Assembly (NCBI GenBank): GCA_964036295.1
Contig: OZ038465.1
Location: 21,014,331 to 21,078,330 of the forward strand
Reading direction: 5' to 3'
Source of the DNA: Plumapathes pennacea
Taxonomy: Eukaryota; Cnidaria; Anthozoa; Antipatharia; Myriopathidae
Length of the DNA: 64,000 bases
Within the stretch, counting starts at the first letter, position 1. Each line of letters starts with the position of its first letter. The translations under genes and the position numbers were made by a program. Under the pieces are notes generated by a model. It saw only the letters and a list, made by a program, of their open reading frames with translations, did not search any database and was not told the origin of the DNA. Positions 9,569-24,500 of this stretch are shown here, in pieces.

Positions 9569-12500
9569 CTGTAGAGGTCGAGTTAGCTGTGGAGAAAAGA
9601 AGGATAAACTTCAACTCAATCAACACACCGATCAATTCCAGCTGTTACCATCCCCACCCCCCCCCCCCCCCCCCCCCCAGGCCGACCCACGGGAATGTTT
9701 AAAAAGAAATTCGTGGGACTACAAATTCCCCGTCCCCGGGCCACCAGAAATTACAAATTCCCCGCTCCCCGGGCAAAGAAACCGCGTTTACGATTGGTTG
9801 TCGAAGTGATGACTTGCCTTGGAGTTCGAACACTACACCGTGTCGGTTCTATGTCCATTTTGAGTTACAACTCTTCACTTTGAAATATATTTTTCGTTTC
9901 TGCAAATGCACTAGTCGATGGACGAGTGGACTGATTTAGACAAGCTTTCCTTTTGGCGGCAATCTTGGATTTTTACGATCAACCATTCCCCGCCCCCACT
10001 CCCGGGGCAACACATTGCTGTACAAATTCCCGGCGCTCCCAGGACACAGAGCCTGACAAATCACCGGGGTATGCCCGGGGGGAGGGGGGGGGGGGATGGT
10101 AACAGGCGATGCATGAGGTCTCGATAAAGGTTCGCGCGTCCCTCAAAAACATTCTCAGAAAAAAATAATTATAGCGTTGATATTTAAGGGACTGAAGAAT
10201 GCAGATGTACTATTATGTTTTTTATACAGGTTAAAAGTCTAGTGCAATTAACAATCAGTGACAAAAGTCTTTGGACACTCACACAGTTTCAGTCATTTTT
10301 CTACTGTTTCAGTTAAAAGACAACCCCCTCCCCCCGTTGAAAGTGGCCTGAACCTGTTCTTCTAAACACTTCAAGTTTTGAAAGTGTCCAAAGAACTTTT
10401 GTCACTGGTTGTAGATAAAATCGATAGATTTTCGCAAAAGGTCTTTTAGGAAGAAGTTAAAGACGAACGTTCCTCAAATATACCATGTCAGCGATTTTCG
10501 GTGTCTTTTTTCGTTCCTACTTTATTGAACAGTTTGTATAAATGAACGGGTCCCAAAACGCTCCCTCCACTTTAAAAGGAAACTAGACTGGCGTTGCCAG
10601 TGAGCTCGTGGCGTGAGTTGCGTCGAGACCAGAATATACTACTAGAAATACGATAATCGCAGATACCCCCTCACTCTGCTATTGATGGGACTTTTACTTT
10701 GGTACTCCCAACAAGAGTAGCCTTTGTTTTACCGAATGTTGACTCAATCTTTTCTTCGAAGTCAAGTGCTACACGCAAAGGAAGGAGAAAAAGAATGGTG
10801 TGTGTTATACTTTTGCGTTGAAAAAAGAGTCGATTGCGTGACGAAGTACGTATTTCCCACGGTCGGCACGTCAAATTAATTCACACAGTCTGCCAAGTAC
10901 ATTCTCAAAATTTAATACTTGTGAACGATTCTCGCTGCAATCACCACGTGTCAGATTACAGCATTTGTTTGTACAGTTTTAGTCTTGAAAGAAAAAAAAA
11001 AGACATCTAACTAAATCATTCAAGACTCTTAAGGGGAAAATCAGTGTTCTATTTTTCCCGTACTACGGCGGCCGACCAACTTCAAAATTTAAGTATTAAA
11101 TTTTGAGAACGTGCTTGGCAGACTGTATGAATTAATTTGACGTGCCGACCGTGGCAAATACGTACAGCGTCACGCAAAAATCGACTCCTTTTTCAACGCA
11201 AAATAAAGTATAACACACACCATTTTTTTCACCTTCCTTTGCGTGTAGCACTTGACTTCGAAGAAAAGATTGAGTCAACATTTCGGTAAAACATTAAGGC
11301 TGCTCTTGTTGAGCAGTACCAAAGTAAAAGTCTAATCAATGGCAGAGCGAGGGGGTATCTGCGATTATCGTATTTCTTGTTCCGGTAAAAGACTTTCTAA
11401 TTCAAACTGGTTTAAAACTTCTGTTATCGCTTTGGTCGTGTAACAATGAGAATGGATAACAGCCAATTACGATCGACTATAAATAATCCTGCTACTTCGT
11501 TGGGGGTCCAGAACAAGGAATCTGTCGCTGTTGCGCAGACGGACTATACCGGGGTTTAGTTCGGATGCGGCGCAGGCTATCTGCCAAGCACGTTCTCGAA
11601 TTTTGAAGTTGGTCGGCCGTCATAGTACGGGAAAATTCCATCCAAACTCAACACCATTTGGCTCTGTGGAATATGCACGGATAAACTGGATTTTCGGGAA
11701 CGATTTTAGCTCGCGTTCACCGCGGAAGCTTTGAGAATAGCCGTAAACAAATATTTGATGGATACCGCTGTCGCCGATAAATATTTAGTCCCGACGAAAC
11801 TTTCTGTGGCAGCACGAAATACTTTTGGGAAGATAACAAGGCTAAAACAGAAACCAAAGCTACGGTGAGCTTTAGCCGTAAAACAATGACGCTTTATGCT
11901 TTACTCTGTACATGACATCTGTTGCCTCATAAAATTCTTCTGCGTATCGTACATTGCCTGTTGAAGTGTTTCTTTCATTCGATCATGTAGCCTTTGTTTC
12001 GCAATGGTCATTGAATACCAGAAATGAAAAATACACCGAAATAATTCTGAGGATTGAGTTTGCAGTCACAAATGGACTGAACACACTGTGAACAAAACCG
12101 CAATAATATTGTAAACATCTCTCGTGTGACATTCCTCGCTTTCAATTTTATATTTGTTACAGAGCACGAATACTCGAAAGCCTGATAGAAGAAACCTATT
12201 GAGTTAATAAAAGAAAACACATAAGTAGCGAAGCGAAGGCTGGATTAATCGTGGCCTCTGATTTGAAATAAGAGTCAAGGTCAAACTGTCATAATCGATT
12301 GTGCATAAAAAGATATGTCACGCATTCTCAAGGTGCAGGGTTGCTCAACCTTTAAGAAGCAAGTGTATGAGTGCTATAATAATAATTTTTAGTTTAATCA
12401 AGGTGTCAAAAGAGCAAGGTGTCAAAAGCCAAGTTCTCTATACTGTGTGATATTTTTATGGTGAGAAATTGGAAGTCTCTGTTGGGAGTTCCGCTCTTGT

Positions 12501-15500
12501 CCCCTACTTTCTATTTTATATTCTGGTCTCGACCCAACTCACGCCGCGAGCTCACTGGCAAGGCCAGTCTAGTTACAGTTTTAGTCTTGAAAGAAAAAAT
12601 AAGACATCTGACTAAATCATTCAAGACTCCAAGTTCCGATTGCTCTGAGCGAATACGGTAGCCGAAACTGGCGACAGAAGCGTATTAAAACAATACTTCG
12701 AGGGAAAATGATCAGCATACAGATTCTAATACATTCTTGAAGTGATCGAGTTACAAGATACGGGTAGAATATATTTGTCACCGTGATTGTTCGATTTCCA
12801 CTGACTAACCTTTGTTGCTTGTCCTTTCTGAATAAGTATCTGAGTTTAACACAAAACGGCGTCTGAAGCTCCCGATTTGCTTTCAAGCGCTGTTCTCTTT
12901 GCGAAGTATTTTCTTCGGCCCGCGTTTGCTTCTGACGCTCCCGACTTGCTTTCAAGCACTGTTCTCTGCGCGGAGTATTTTCTTCGGCCCGCTTTTGCTT
13001 GTGAAGCTCCCAATTTCCTTTCAAGCGCTGTTCTTTTTGCGGAGTCGTTTCTTCGGCACGCTTCTGTTCATGATGTTGTCGGTCATAACATGATTGTCGT
13101 CTTTTCTCTAGACGTATTTGGCACTGTTCGATCGTTTCACGATTTCGCCCTGCCCGTGCCTGTTCCCTCCTCTTTTGAAGACGAGCTTCGCGAGACTGTT
13201 GTGTTTCAAGTTTTTAAGTTTTTAAGTTTTCCATTTTCGTGAACGCAGCTACAATATATTGTTGCTTCGTTCAAATCTAAATGCTTCGTTCAAATCTAAT
13301 TTCACTTATTCCGAGTAAAACTACAGGGCACACGTGATCGATCCGGCCTTTGTTATTGGTTAGCAGAGTAACCGCGCCTAACGTCGTACGCCAAACTGAC
13401 TGACTGACTGACAGACGAACATTAAATTTCGAGATGGCGACTCGCTTGGAGTCCCCAAGTAAGGCGGTATAAGGCGGTATTACTGCATTAGTGTCGTGAT
13501 TATTTCCCTCACTTCGTTCGGGGAAAATGGAAGTAGGGACAAGAGCGGAACTTCCAAGAGACTTCCAGTTTCTCACCAGAAAAATATCACACAGTATAGA
13601 GAACTTGGCTTTTGACATCTTGCTCAAATGAAACCTGATTAAACTATAAATTATCATTACAACACTCATATACTTGCTTCTTAAAGGTTGAGCGACTCTG
13701 CACTTTGAGCTTAGGAGCTAAAAAAAGGGTCAGCCGGCAAGAGAAGCTGAGAAATGCGTGACATTTTTTTATGCACAGTCGATTTTGACAGTTTGACTTC
13801 GAACGCTTATTTCTAATCAGAGGCCACGATTAATCCAGCCTTCGCTTCAATACTTATCTGTTTCTTTTATTAACTGAATGCGTTTCTTTTATCAGGCTTT
13901 CGAGTATTCGTGCTCTGTATCAAATATAAAATTGAAAGCGAGGAATGTAACGCGATATTTGTTTACAATATTATTGCGTTTTGTTCACAGCGTGTTCAGT
14001 CCATTTGCAGACTGCAAACTCAATGCTCAGGACTATTTCGGTGTATTTTTCATTGCTATACAATGACCACTGCGAAACAAAGGCTACATAATCAAATGGA
14101 AGAAACATTTCAACAGGCATTGTGCGATAAGCAGAAGAATTTTATGAGCCAACAGATGTCATGTACAGAGTAAAGCATAAATCGCCATTGTTTTATGGCT
14201 AAAGCTCATCGTAGCTTTGGTTTCCGTTTTCGGCCTGTTATCTTCTCAGAAGTATTTCGTGTCGCCACAGAAAGTTTCTTCGGGACTAAATACCTAGTGG
14301 CGACAGAGATATTTGCAATCCCGCAGCGGTATCCATCAAACATTTGTCTACGGCTATTCTAAAGCTTCCGCCCCTAAAATCCAGTTTATCCGTGCATGTT
14401 CCACAAAGCCAAACGGCGTTGAGTTTGAATTAAATGCAGTTAACTTTTACACACAAGTAACGAGCAATTCTTACATTTTTATGTCCTATTACTCTGTCAC
14501 AAATAGGAAATTGTTACAGCCGTTTCGGTTTCACGTTTGGTATGTAGTCTCCTGTCGAGTTTTCGACCGTTTCAGACATTGTTTTTTTTTTTTTTTTTTT
14601 TTTCATTATGCATTGCCTTGCTGAAGAGGTGGACAAGCAATAAAATCACTAAGCAAAAAACAGCAAACAGGGTTGCATTGTGTGTGTGTGTTTGAGAGGG
14701 GGTGGGAGTTGGGAATTGTGGGGGGCTGAATCGAGTTTCTCTGAAGCCATTTTATCATAAGAGTATTCAGTGTGTGTGTGATTGCGGGAAATCTGTTCTT
14801 TGATGCTGTTACTATAAGGAATTAATGCGTTACAACACTCCGGAAATACCGGAAATACCGGGGCTCAATCATCATTGTTTACGGCTAAAGTTCGTCATGG
14901 CTTTGGTGTCCGTTTTTGGCCTGGTATCTTCCCAGAGGTACTTCGTGTCGCCACAGAAAGTTCGTCGGGACTAAATAATTAGCGGCGACAGAGTTATTTG
15001 CAATCCCGTAGCGATGTCTATTAAATATAATCGAATCCATCAAACATTTGTTTACGCTTATGACGATGAACTTATGAACGCCAGCCAAAAATCATTCCCT
15101 GAAATCCAGTTTACCCGTGCATATTCCACAGAGCCAAACGGTGTTGAGTTTGGATGGGATATAGCTAACTTTACACGCAATATTGTATTAACGTACAATT
15201 CAATCGCGGCGCCCACATCTCAAATTGTTCGCGAAGTCACCTTACGTCATCGCATATCACGTGGCAATGTGAACCAATCACCGTGTGCTGATTCATAACC
15301 CAGAAAGAAAAGAAAATAAAAAAATAAAAAAAAATAAAACGACGAAGATGAAGACACGGTCTCCAATCCTAAGCTCGTCGGCTTTGCCACGAGCAATAAA
15401 ATCCTTGAAACAAAATGGATCAAAATTCGCTGACACGGTATTTTAGTCAACTTCATTTAGTAACAGAAAAAAGTTGTTTTAGCAATTTCAAATAAGACCG

Positions 15501-18500
15501 ACAAAAGTTTTGATTCCCGTTTCCGAAACAGTCAGTTCTCAAATTAACCTAAATCGTACTCTGCCTTTAATGTGCCAGAAAACGATAACACCATATCTAT
15601 GTTCTAAAGTCCAAGACCTTTATATTAATATATAATACGTGTATATACGTTAAAGTTTAACGCTGCTAAAAAAAAAAAAAAAAAATCCGAGAGGGGCTCG
15701 CGAATCTTTATCGATACTTTAAATGACTTCAATCTTCTGTTGAAAAAAATTAACAAAACAAAAGTTTCTGAAAACTAAAGAATATCGCACTCCGCATTTT
15801 AGTTTCGTTTTAATCGGTCCTATACGTCTTTGTTGATGCAGCAGCATACCTTTGGAGTGGACATGCAGAAATGCAGTAAAAATCAAATCCACTTGGTTGA
15901 CTTTTCTGTAGGGACCGTACGGGCTTCCTGGTGAGTACAGAACTTCATACGTCTTGAGACATCTGTAGGTTAAACAATAACTACATAAACTAAAGTTCTC
16001 GCATATTATTCAGGGACCTCACGTTAAAATGTGCGTGTCAAAGATTACTCAGCGAGTATTATATATTATCCGTTCTACGTTCAACGTACAACAACTCAAG
16101 TATCTTGCTTCGTTTAAATGTGAGAATTTGTCCACGTAAGCGACCCGTGTGATGACACAATCAGTGGCTTTCACTTCAACTAGAGAATGGAGGTGCAAAA
16201 CTTGCAATGTAAAAACGTGCGTTGAATGTCATGAAACCAAACAAATCGCACAATCATTGTCTACGCTGCGTACGAATAAGAATGCAACGCCGTGTTCACT
16301 TTCACAAACATATAAAAGTTATAAACAAAACACAATGAAAGAAGTGTCGTCAAAATGACCTAAAACGGGATAACAAACAACGAAGTCTATTCACCAGGTT
16401 TAACAATGCAGTTATAACTTTTTAAACGTTTACCTTGTGAATGTGTCTTCCCACGTGACCAAAACGTCACTGTTTGACACGATGTGTAACTTTAATCCAG
16501 CAACCTAACAAGAAAGTGGTGGAAGATCCCAAACAAAAACAGCAACAAATAGAAGCATAAATATAAACCTCACATTTACTACATGCATGTACATGCGTGA
16601 CTTACCGCGGCAGGTGGCCAGATAGGCATGGCACATATATGCAGCAAACAGACTCCTGGAAGGGGCAGGTCCAGGGAAAACATAAACAAGGCGCTGTTGT
16701 AAGGAACAACATTAGGGCCAACCACTCTAACAGGTTCCTGTACAAAGGGCAGAAACATTACATCATTCGTCAGAAATGCACACCAGGAATTATCAGTTAG
16801 TAGACTGTTAAAGTGATATGAGCTCAAACACACGTAGGGCGGTTTTTGAATGCATTTCGTAAAAACCAAAGGCAAAATAATAACAGTGCCAATCGCAAAG
16901 GCTGTCATAAAACACTTTCCAGAATCAAAATGATTTGCAGTCGAATTATTTCAAAGAGACCAATCAGCAGTGTGCTAAAACACCATTGCCACCTGGATAT
17001 GGCGCTTGAACGAGGTCAAAATTCGAATTAGTAAATTCATCGTACTTTAAATTTTAAATTCATCGATACCTTAAATTAATGGCACCTAATTCCTGTTTCA
17101 AATTGTATTGTATCAGAATTCATCGAAATCTCAACTTCATTGGCGAATAAACTTTGACTGCTCGTGCTAAATGGCAAAATCTTTGAATTCGGCGAATTCT
17201 CCGCGCTGCACATGACGAATTAAAAAGACTTAGCAAGGCTAGAGAATCGACGTTCTGCAAAAAACTGCCTGAAAGTTTCCAATCAAAGCAGCGTTGCCGC
17301 TGTAAGGTCGGCTATCTTTATAATTGACAGTTTGACAATCTTCACTTTTTAAAAAGAGAACAGAAACAGACATTTTTAATTTACAAAGTGCGCATCCGTT
17401 TACGCAGGCCTCCACCTTGGCCGAGCCGCGTATTCGAAAGTCTTTTCAAAACGCTCTATTCATTAGACGCCAAAGGGTGAATATTATAGAACTTTAGTGT
17501 GGCGCTTAAAACGGTAGCCTTCGAAAACACTGCAGCAATCATTTAGAATTCTTCACTTCACAATACTCATACATTTTGAGAATGCGTGACATATCTTTTT
17601 ATGCACAATCGATTTTGACAGTTTGACTTCGACACTTATTTCTAATCAGAGGCCACGATTAATCTAGCCTTCGCTTCAATACTTATCTGTTTTCTTTTAT
17701 TAACTGAATGCGTTTCTTTTATCGAGGCTTTCGAGTATTCGTGCTCTGTAACAAATATAAATCGCCATTGTTTTACGGCTAAAGCTCATCGTAGCTTTGG
17801 TTTCCGTTTTTGGCCTGTTATCTTCCCAGAAATATTTCGTGTCGCCACAGAAAGTTTCGTCGAGACTAAATAATTAGCGAACGACAGAGATATTTGCAAT
17901 CCCGCAGCGGTATCCATTAACATTTGTTTACGGCTATTCTCAAACCTCGATGATATTGTTTCTGAAATGCAACAGATCGACCGGCAATTCATGAGTACAA
18001 TGATATGTTGCTGGCGAAAATTAAGCAAAGCAAAGCAAATCAAATGATAGAATATTTCGACAAGCTGAAGTCGCTCCGGGCTGTCACAGTTCTTTCAACC
18101 TTGATTTACGCTTCTCAGACAACCGAGAATTTACCAAAACCTCTGTGGTAATGGTTCTGAAATGCAACAGTTTGCCCGGCAATTCATGAGTGCAATAATA
18201 ATCAAAACAACTCCGTAAAATTCTGTGCCTTTCAAGTTCATCGATCTCTTGAAATCTATTTCTTCGTGCATATTTAATCATGCCCAAATTTGGAATAAAC
18301 TTCCTAATTTGAAAGTCTATTGTTGACACACGACTGACATACGACGGACTGACGGAATCTTGCCTGCAATAAGGTCGTGCTTCGCCGACCTTAAAACTGG
18401 CAACCCATGCAAACAGGAAGGGTCCATTTTAAGACTCATGTGTGCGGCTTGGCCGAGTAAATTTGTAAATTTAAAGTAAAATAATTACTCCATTGCATTG

Positions 18501-21500
18501 AACGTCGGGGCGGTCTTATCAAAACTTGAATCATCCTTAGTGTAAACGTCGGTAGAATTGATCAATTTTCACCGACTGTATTTTGCTTGTCCTTTCCGTA
18601 GAAGTATCCGAGTCATTAACACAATATTGGCGTCTGGGATTGTGCTCAGGTTGCCACTCCAGTCGATGCCTTTTAACGGCTAGCAAGCTTGCCTCCCATG
18701 CAATGACAAAATATCCAGGCCGTTTATAACCGTCCGTCGAACTACTTGGCCTTGTATCAACATCTTTTTGTATATTTAAGAAATATATAACGCGTCACTC
18801 GGCGGCCTCGTGGTTTCCTTACGCTACTCTCGTGTTCTCCCAACTTCCCGCGTGTTTAGATGACTGAGGCTATATTACACGGGAACGCGTTACATATTTC
18901 TTTTTATTATATACATACTGAGACATACTCACGAAAAAGCCATATCGTAAAATTTCGTACGCAAATGAGTTCTAGCCAATGAGAGGCCGCGAACGACGCT
19001 TTTCACACGTGAAAAAAATCGTTCGTCCAATCACAAGCTGCGAACGACGATTTTTCACTACTGTTAAAGGGTTTCCCGGTCCCATGATAAATGTCTCAGT
19101 ATGTATATAATAAACAGAAAACATCATGGAAAGTGCTTTGTACAGTTTTTATTCACTCGTTGTTCCGTATCATAAAACTCACTCGCTCGCAAAGCCTCGC
19201 TCGTTCGTTTTATGATACTTCACAACTCGTGAATAAAAACCGTACGCGCGCACTTTCCATGAAGTAATCTCTATATACTAGATATAATCAAGGATTACAG
19301 TGCGTTCGTGCTACTGTGTTACCAAATAATGATGAACGATGTTCTGGATAACAATTCAAGGACTGTAAACTAACAAAATAGAACGCTGGAAAACAGTACA
19401 TTAATATGACAATGAATATGACAATGTTTATGTGCCATTCTACTCTGATCACCTACTATAGACAAGGTCAGAAACTCGTATTGTTGAGCTTCATAGCTCA
19501 GCAAAATAAAATGATCCGCATTCGTGTCCAATCGCCAAAGGGAATACGGTGGCAAACTCTGAATGCAGAGAGGTGTATCTCCTGTGGAAAACAGCTGAGT
19601 TGACACATCACAGGATGGCAACGTCTATTTCTTCGCAAACACGGCACTACACAGCTTTTCTGATATTCTGATAAACAGCTTCGCTCATAGTTCCTACCGA
19701 TAGTGCGAAAAAATCCACACAGTTTCACTTGTCCTGGCAAAAACACGAAAGATCCGATCCGTGACGCAGTGACAAAACACGACAGTGACGAAAGATCCGA
19801 TCCGATCCGTGATGCAGTTGAAAATCGAATTCTTTTCACCCCTGAGCATGCGCTAGTTACCATACCACGAACGGTAGCATGCTCCATGCTTTCGAGGTTT
19901 ATTTCTGTGTCACTTTGTCGAGGCAATCTGACATTCCTGAGACCGTACCAAGATGGCGCCCAAAACCCTGAAATCGCATGGCATCCAACCGGAAATGACG
20001 CATACTACACGAGATTGAGGCAATAGTCACATTCCTAATGCCGTACCAAGATGGCGCCCAAAACCCTGAAATCGCATGGCATCCAACCGGAAATGACGCG
20101 ATTAGACTGCGTTCTCCTTCGTCGAACGCAAAAATAATTAGTCAAGTAAAATACATCATGTATCGCGTCAGCGTGTAATATACTCCATCTTACACGGTTA
20201 TTTAGCCAATCAGGGCGCGCGTAGCATCATAGTTATTTTATAAAATCACTTCCATCGGTGCTCATGGCTTTTCAACACAATGACTCTGCTTAGGCATCTC
20301 GCCTGGAGGTCGTACGCCTGAATGACTGACGAACATTAAATTTCGAGATGGCGACCCACTTGGAATCTCTAAATAAGACGATACTACAGCATTAGCGTCG
20401 TGATTATTACCCTCGCGGAGCTCCGGGATGATCTAAACCTTGTGTAAACTAAAGCTCGGGTTAAACGTCGATCTTACCATGCGTCGAGCTAAATTCAACA
20501 ATTAAGCGCATGATAAGTTCGACGTGTGTCCCAATTAAGATTGACTGGTTGAGTTTTGATCGAGCTATGAATGAAACGATTTATTTGACGCATCGATACT
20601 CAATAACACGCGAGAGAAGACAATAACCTCTGGTACCCAGAGTATTAAGTTCGATGATTAAGTTCGACGTTTGACCCAGCAATCGAACTTAATTAATTTC
20701 ATTCGACCCGAAGTGTTTCAGTCGACCCGAAGTGTAATATAGTTCGACGCATGCTACGATCGACGTTTAACTCGGTCCTAACCTGATGTCTGCGGAGCTC
20801 TTTAAACTGTTCCTCCGTGGGGAACACTGGTGACCCCATCTCTTTCCACACGCTGTCTGGGTTCCCATTGGTGTTGTCGACTTTGTACAAAACGTACATC
20901 AAGTCTGCTCTCAAAGGGAGGTTATGGATTGACAGGTTAACGTTTGCGGATGATATCCTGTTGGACGTGTCATTGCTGTTGTACATTATTATAGATAGCT
21001 CCCAGTCAAGAAAGAGCCCTCTTTTCAGGGCGGGTTTCGAAATCGACGCCACAACGCCAAAATCACTGTCATTAGGAAGCTGTCACACCAAACAAAAGAG
21101 GAAAACGAGACATAAGACAAAAAAAACATGATCCTATGCAATTATTGAAACCTGATTGCATAAAAGTTTATGAACCAGTTTTTAACTTGTAACCTTTCTT
21201 TGTGCTTGCTTCCCTAGTCCTATTGAAAACGAAACTAGTCACTATCTATCTCAAAGCAGGACTGTGTATGTGCGTGTGTGGGAGTTAGTTAGTTTCTGTT
21301 TTTTTATTTTTGTGAGAAGTTTATTCTGTGATAAGTTAAAATCCTAACATCCCGCCGTCGAAGCTTTTGCCCCCTTTTGCGTCTGAGCACTAGTATTAGT
21401 GTCCCCACTTCACGTACACCCCTATGCATGAACGACTAAATCGCGTTTTTGCTTCAGTTCAAATCAACAATAAGTAACTAGTCGGTTGTTACTAGTTTAG

Positions 21501-24500
21501 GTTAGTATATTAAAAGCTCCTAATATTTGCTGTAATAGCCCTTAGTGTGTTTTGTGAGTGTGCGTGTGAGCGAGTGAAAATGTACTGCGGTTTTCTTCGC
21601 TTTGTACGTGTATGCATATGGAACAGTGTCAGTTGCAGAACTTGAAGTGACAAAAGGGATGAACGACTGATGGGAGTACAGTGAGATACCTGTATGTTGC
21701 CTCTGTTACAAAACGAGGCCTTGTGCAAACGTATCTTATAAAAACCAGCTGTAATTTTCATGCAAATCAAAGTTATTAATAAAGAAAAGGTTTTGCATTA
21801 GGCCTCGTTTTAAAACAAAACCAACATCTTAGACTGGAATAGCCTGCAATGCAGGCACTCCCATTCGTTTTCAGGCAAAATTCGTTCGGGAGTAGGACTG
21901 GGGAGAGGCTGGCGAGGACTGGGGCGAGGTCCTGTATGCGTGTTATAAATAAAGGAAAGGTTTTGTATTAGATCTCGTTTCAAAACAAAAGCAACATCTT
22001 GGACTGGAATAGCATAATTGCAGAACAACATGGTAACATCTGTTAGACAACCATTACCTTTAGTCTGTTGTGGGTCACTTCACTGTAGATCTGTTGATTC
22101 CCCAGCAGTGCCAGCAGGCCCATGACACTGAGCACCGGCTTTTTTATAAACTCAACACGCCTTGGATGTGATTGGTTCATCTGGAAGCGGGCCAGAAGAG
22201 TCCGCTGACTGAAGTAGTACGGCGCATAGCTGATGAAGCCATTGTCATTGCTCAACAGAGTGTAGCTAAAGGGAAGTGGTTCAGGAGTTAGGACATACCA
22301 TATTAATTAGTTTGCGAAGGGTGTTAGTCAAAAAAGGTGCAAGTTGCTGCGAGCCCGGGGAGGAGGGGTGGTACTCATCATAAGTTTGGGTGGAATTGTG
22401 CCGTGAAAACTCTTACCTACTTCACACCAAAATATCTGTATTTCTATACCCTATTTCAGACCTGACTTCAAAATGTATACCCCATTTTAGACCTGACCTC
22501 AAAACGTTTACCCCATTTCAGAGACTTTTTTTCTGTTGCAACAATTTTCATGCTGTGTTTTTCCATTTGCCATACAAATGTCTGTGGCGCAAGTGTCAAC
22601 TTTCTGTTAAAATTATACACTATCCCAGACCAAAAAGACAAAATAGGCACCCTCTTTCAGACCAAAAAGGCAAAATCTATAACTTATTTCAGACTAGAAG
22701 TGTTCGAAAATGATACCCTTTGGGGCAGCACATACCTATATGGCTTATACATAGGTTTCTGTGTGTACTTTTTCTGAGATGGGCATTCAGTACTGTTTGC
22801 ATATCATACATTTGCATCATAAGCAAACAGATGGAAGTTGAGGATATTAGAACAGTTTTTAAAGTTAATCCAGATTAATCCGCCAGCTATCGCCTAGCAA
22901 GTAACTCTATCTGGCATTTTTTCTGAAGTCTGACGCTTTATTTGTAGATTTCCTTCTCTTGGGTAGCTTTCCAGTGACTCTCCCACTTGAGATAAACCAT
23001 ATATATCCACAAAGCATAATTTAAAACAGTTATGTGTTTACTTTCCCATGGTAGCCAACTTGCCCAACTGCAACTGCCAACTTGCAACTGCAACTTTTTG
23101 ACTTGCATTACACCCGCTCCTGTTTACATACAGTATATACAGTGTATTCTATAAAATATAAGTTGATAACATGGCCTACCTAAAGGTTGTGTTCCTTGAG
23201 ATAAAGAAATTCTGGTGTTGAGCAAGGATCTGCACAATAAAAAATACAGTTAAAGAAGTGAAGATGACATGAACCCATCTTACCTTGCATGACATACCCT
23301 GATATAGATAATTATAATATACTGAACATAAGGGTCAACCTCTGTTCATTGGTGGGCTGGGGTGTTCATGGGGGGGGGGGGGGGGGGGGGGGGAGAGATC
23401 TTTAAAAAAGTTAAACCATATTAGATTACATTTCATTTTACTGAATTAAAATTTTCCTTGGTTTCTCCCTCATGGTATTACAATCATGCATCAAGACAGT
23501 AGTTTACCAAACCGAGTCTTGCACTCCTGCCAAATATTATCTCTTCTTAGAGTTAGTAAGCATTTCATCTCTTATAAAATAATAGTGTTTGATAGTCCTA
23601 CAGTACCTTGATCACAATGGCTGCATATCTGGCATCTGCTCTCCATGCTTCACCTTTGCTCCACCCCACCAAAGGATCTCCCTCATCATTCAACACAGGG
23701 ACAAAGGACAAGTTGGAATAAAGTGAAGCAATCTTCTGCAGAGTGGCAGATTCTTCATCTAATATGACGATGGAATGTCCCTGGCCCTTGATATGAAATG
23801 AGATAAAGTCCAATCTCACACCCTGTTCTCCTGTGAAAAAATTTGTCCCGTTGAAGCAGTGTTCCAGTAGTGCCTGGAAATAAAGACAGTTTCTCTACAT
23901 TGTCTGTGGTGGATCCAGGGGGATTCAAGGTTCAGTCAAACCCCTTTGGCTCACTCATTAGTATTAAAAAAGAAAACAAACGATTAAATGTAGGCTTTAA
24001 CTCAAAACATACAGTAACTGTTACTTTTCACTTCTGAAGATGATCAACTTCAATTTTCTATTTCATTTATTATCTTTATTACTCTCATTCATATATCTGA
24101 AAATGCATGTTTCCTTGCTGGTTTGTTTAGTTTTGTTGATTGTTTCACAAAATGCCAAATCCAATCTCAAACAAATGTTCAAGTTATCCCAAGAACTTGT
24201 GCAAGGGCCAGAAAAAATGTATTGACAAAAATGTCTTTTTGTTATTTTTTTGAAGCTCACAAGAATGTTGAAGCACAATGCTACTCACTGTTAATATGTG
24301 TCTTGTGCATCTTGGTCGGTTTAGTGCATAAACTACATGTGAAATTAATGATTATTTCTACCCACAGGATTTAAAATTTTCAAGAACCTCAGCAGTAAAA
24401 AACCTTTACCCCTCGCACTCCCATGACAATCGCTTCTAAGGAAATTAAAGCTAATTTCCCACTATTTAAACCCTGACAAAAACAAGGTACCCAGACAAAG

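Noticed and set aside
12877-13242. 121-codon + strand frame
   Set aside because: It is the antisense shadow of the 69-bp repeat whose - strand translation has the regular charged pattern.
16149-16358. 69-codon + strand frame between IDUA exons 8 and 9, including CKTCNVKTCVECHE
   Set aside because: The Cys pattern looks finger-like, but it lies in an intron, starts mid-sequence and has no flanking splice logic.
18907-19110. TTA/TAA target duplication for MITE B (Harbinger type)
   Set aside because: The flanks are themselves palindromic (TTA left, TAA right), so a direct repeat cannot be separated from the TIR.
19498-19926. 142-codon - strand frame in IDUA intron 6
   Set aside because: It arises from the duplicated gatccgatccgtga region with Cys/Arg-rich, non-protein-like composition; there is no continuity with IDUA exons.
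23370-23393. G-quadruplex regulatory element
   Set aside because: A pure G run in an intron can form one, but length uncertainty and lack of context make a functional claim unsupported.
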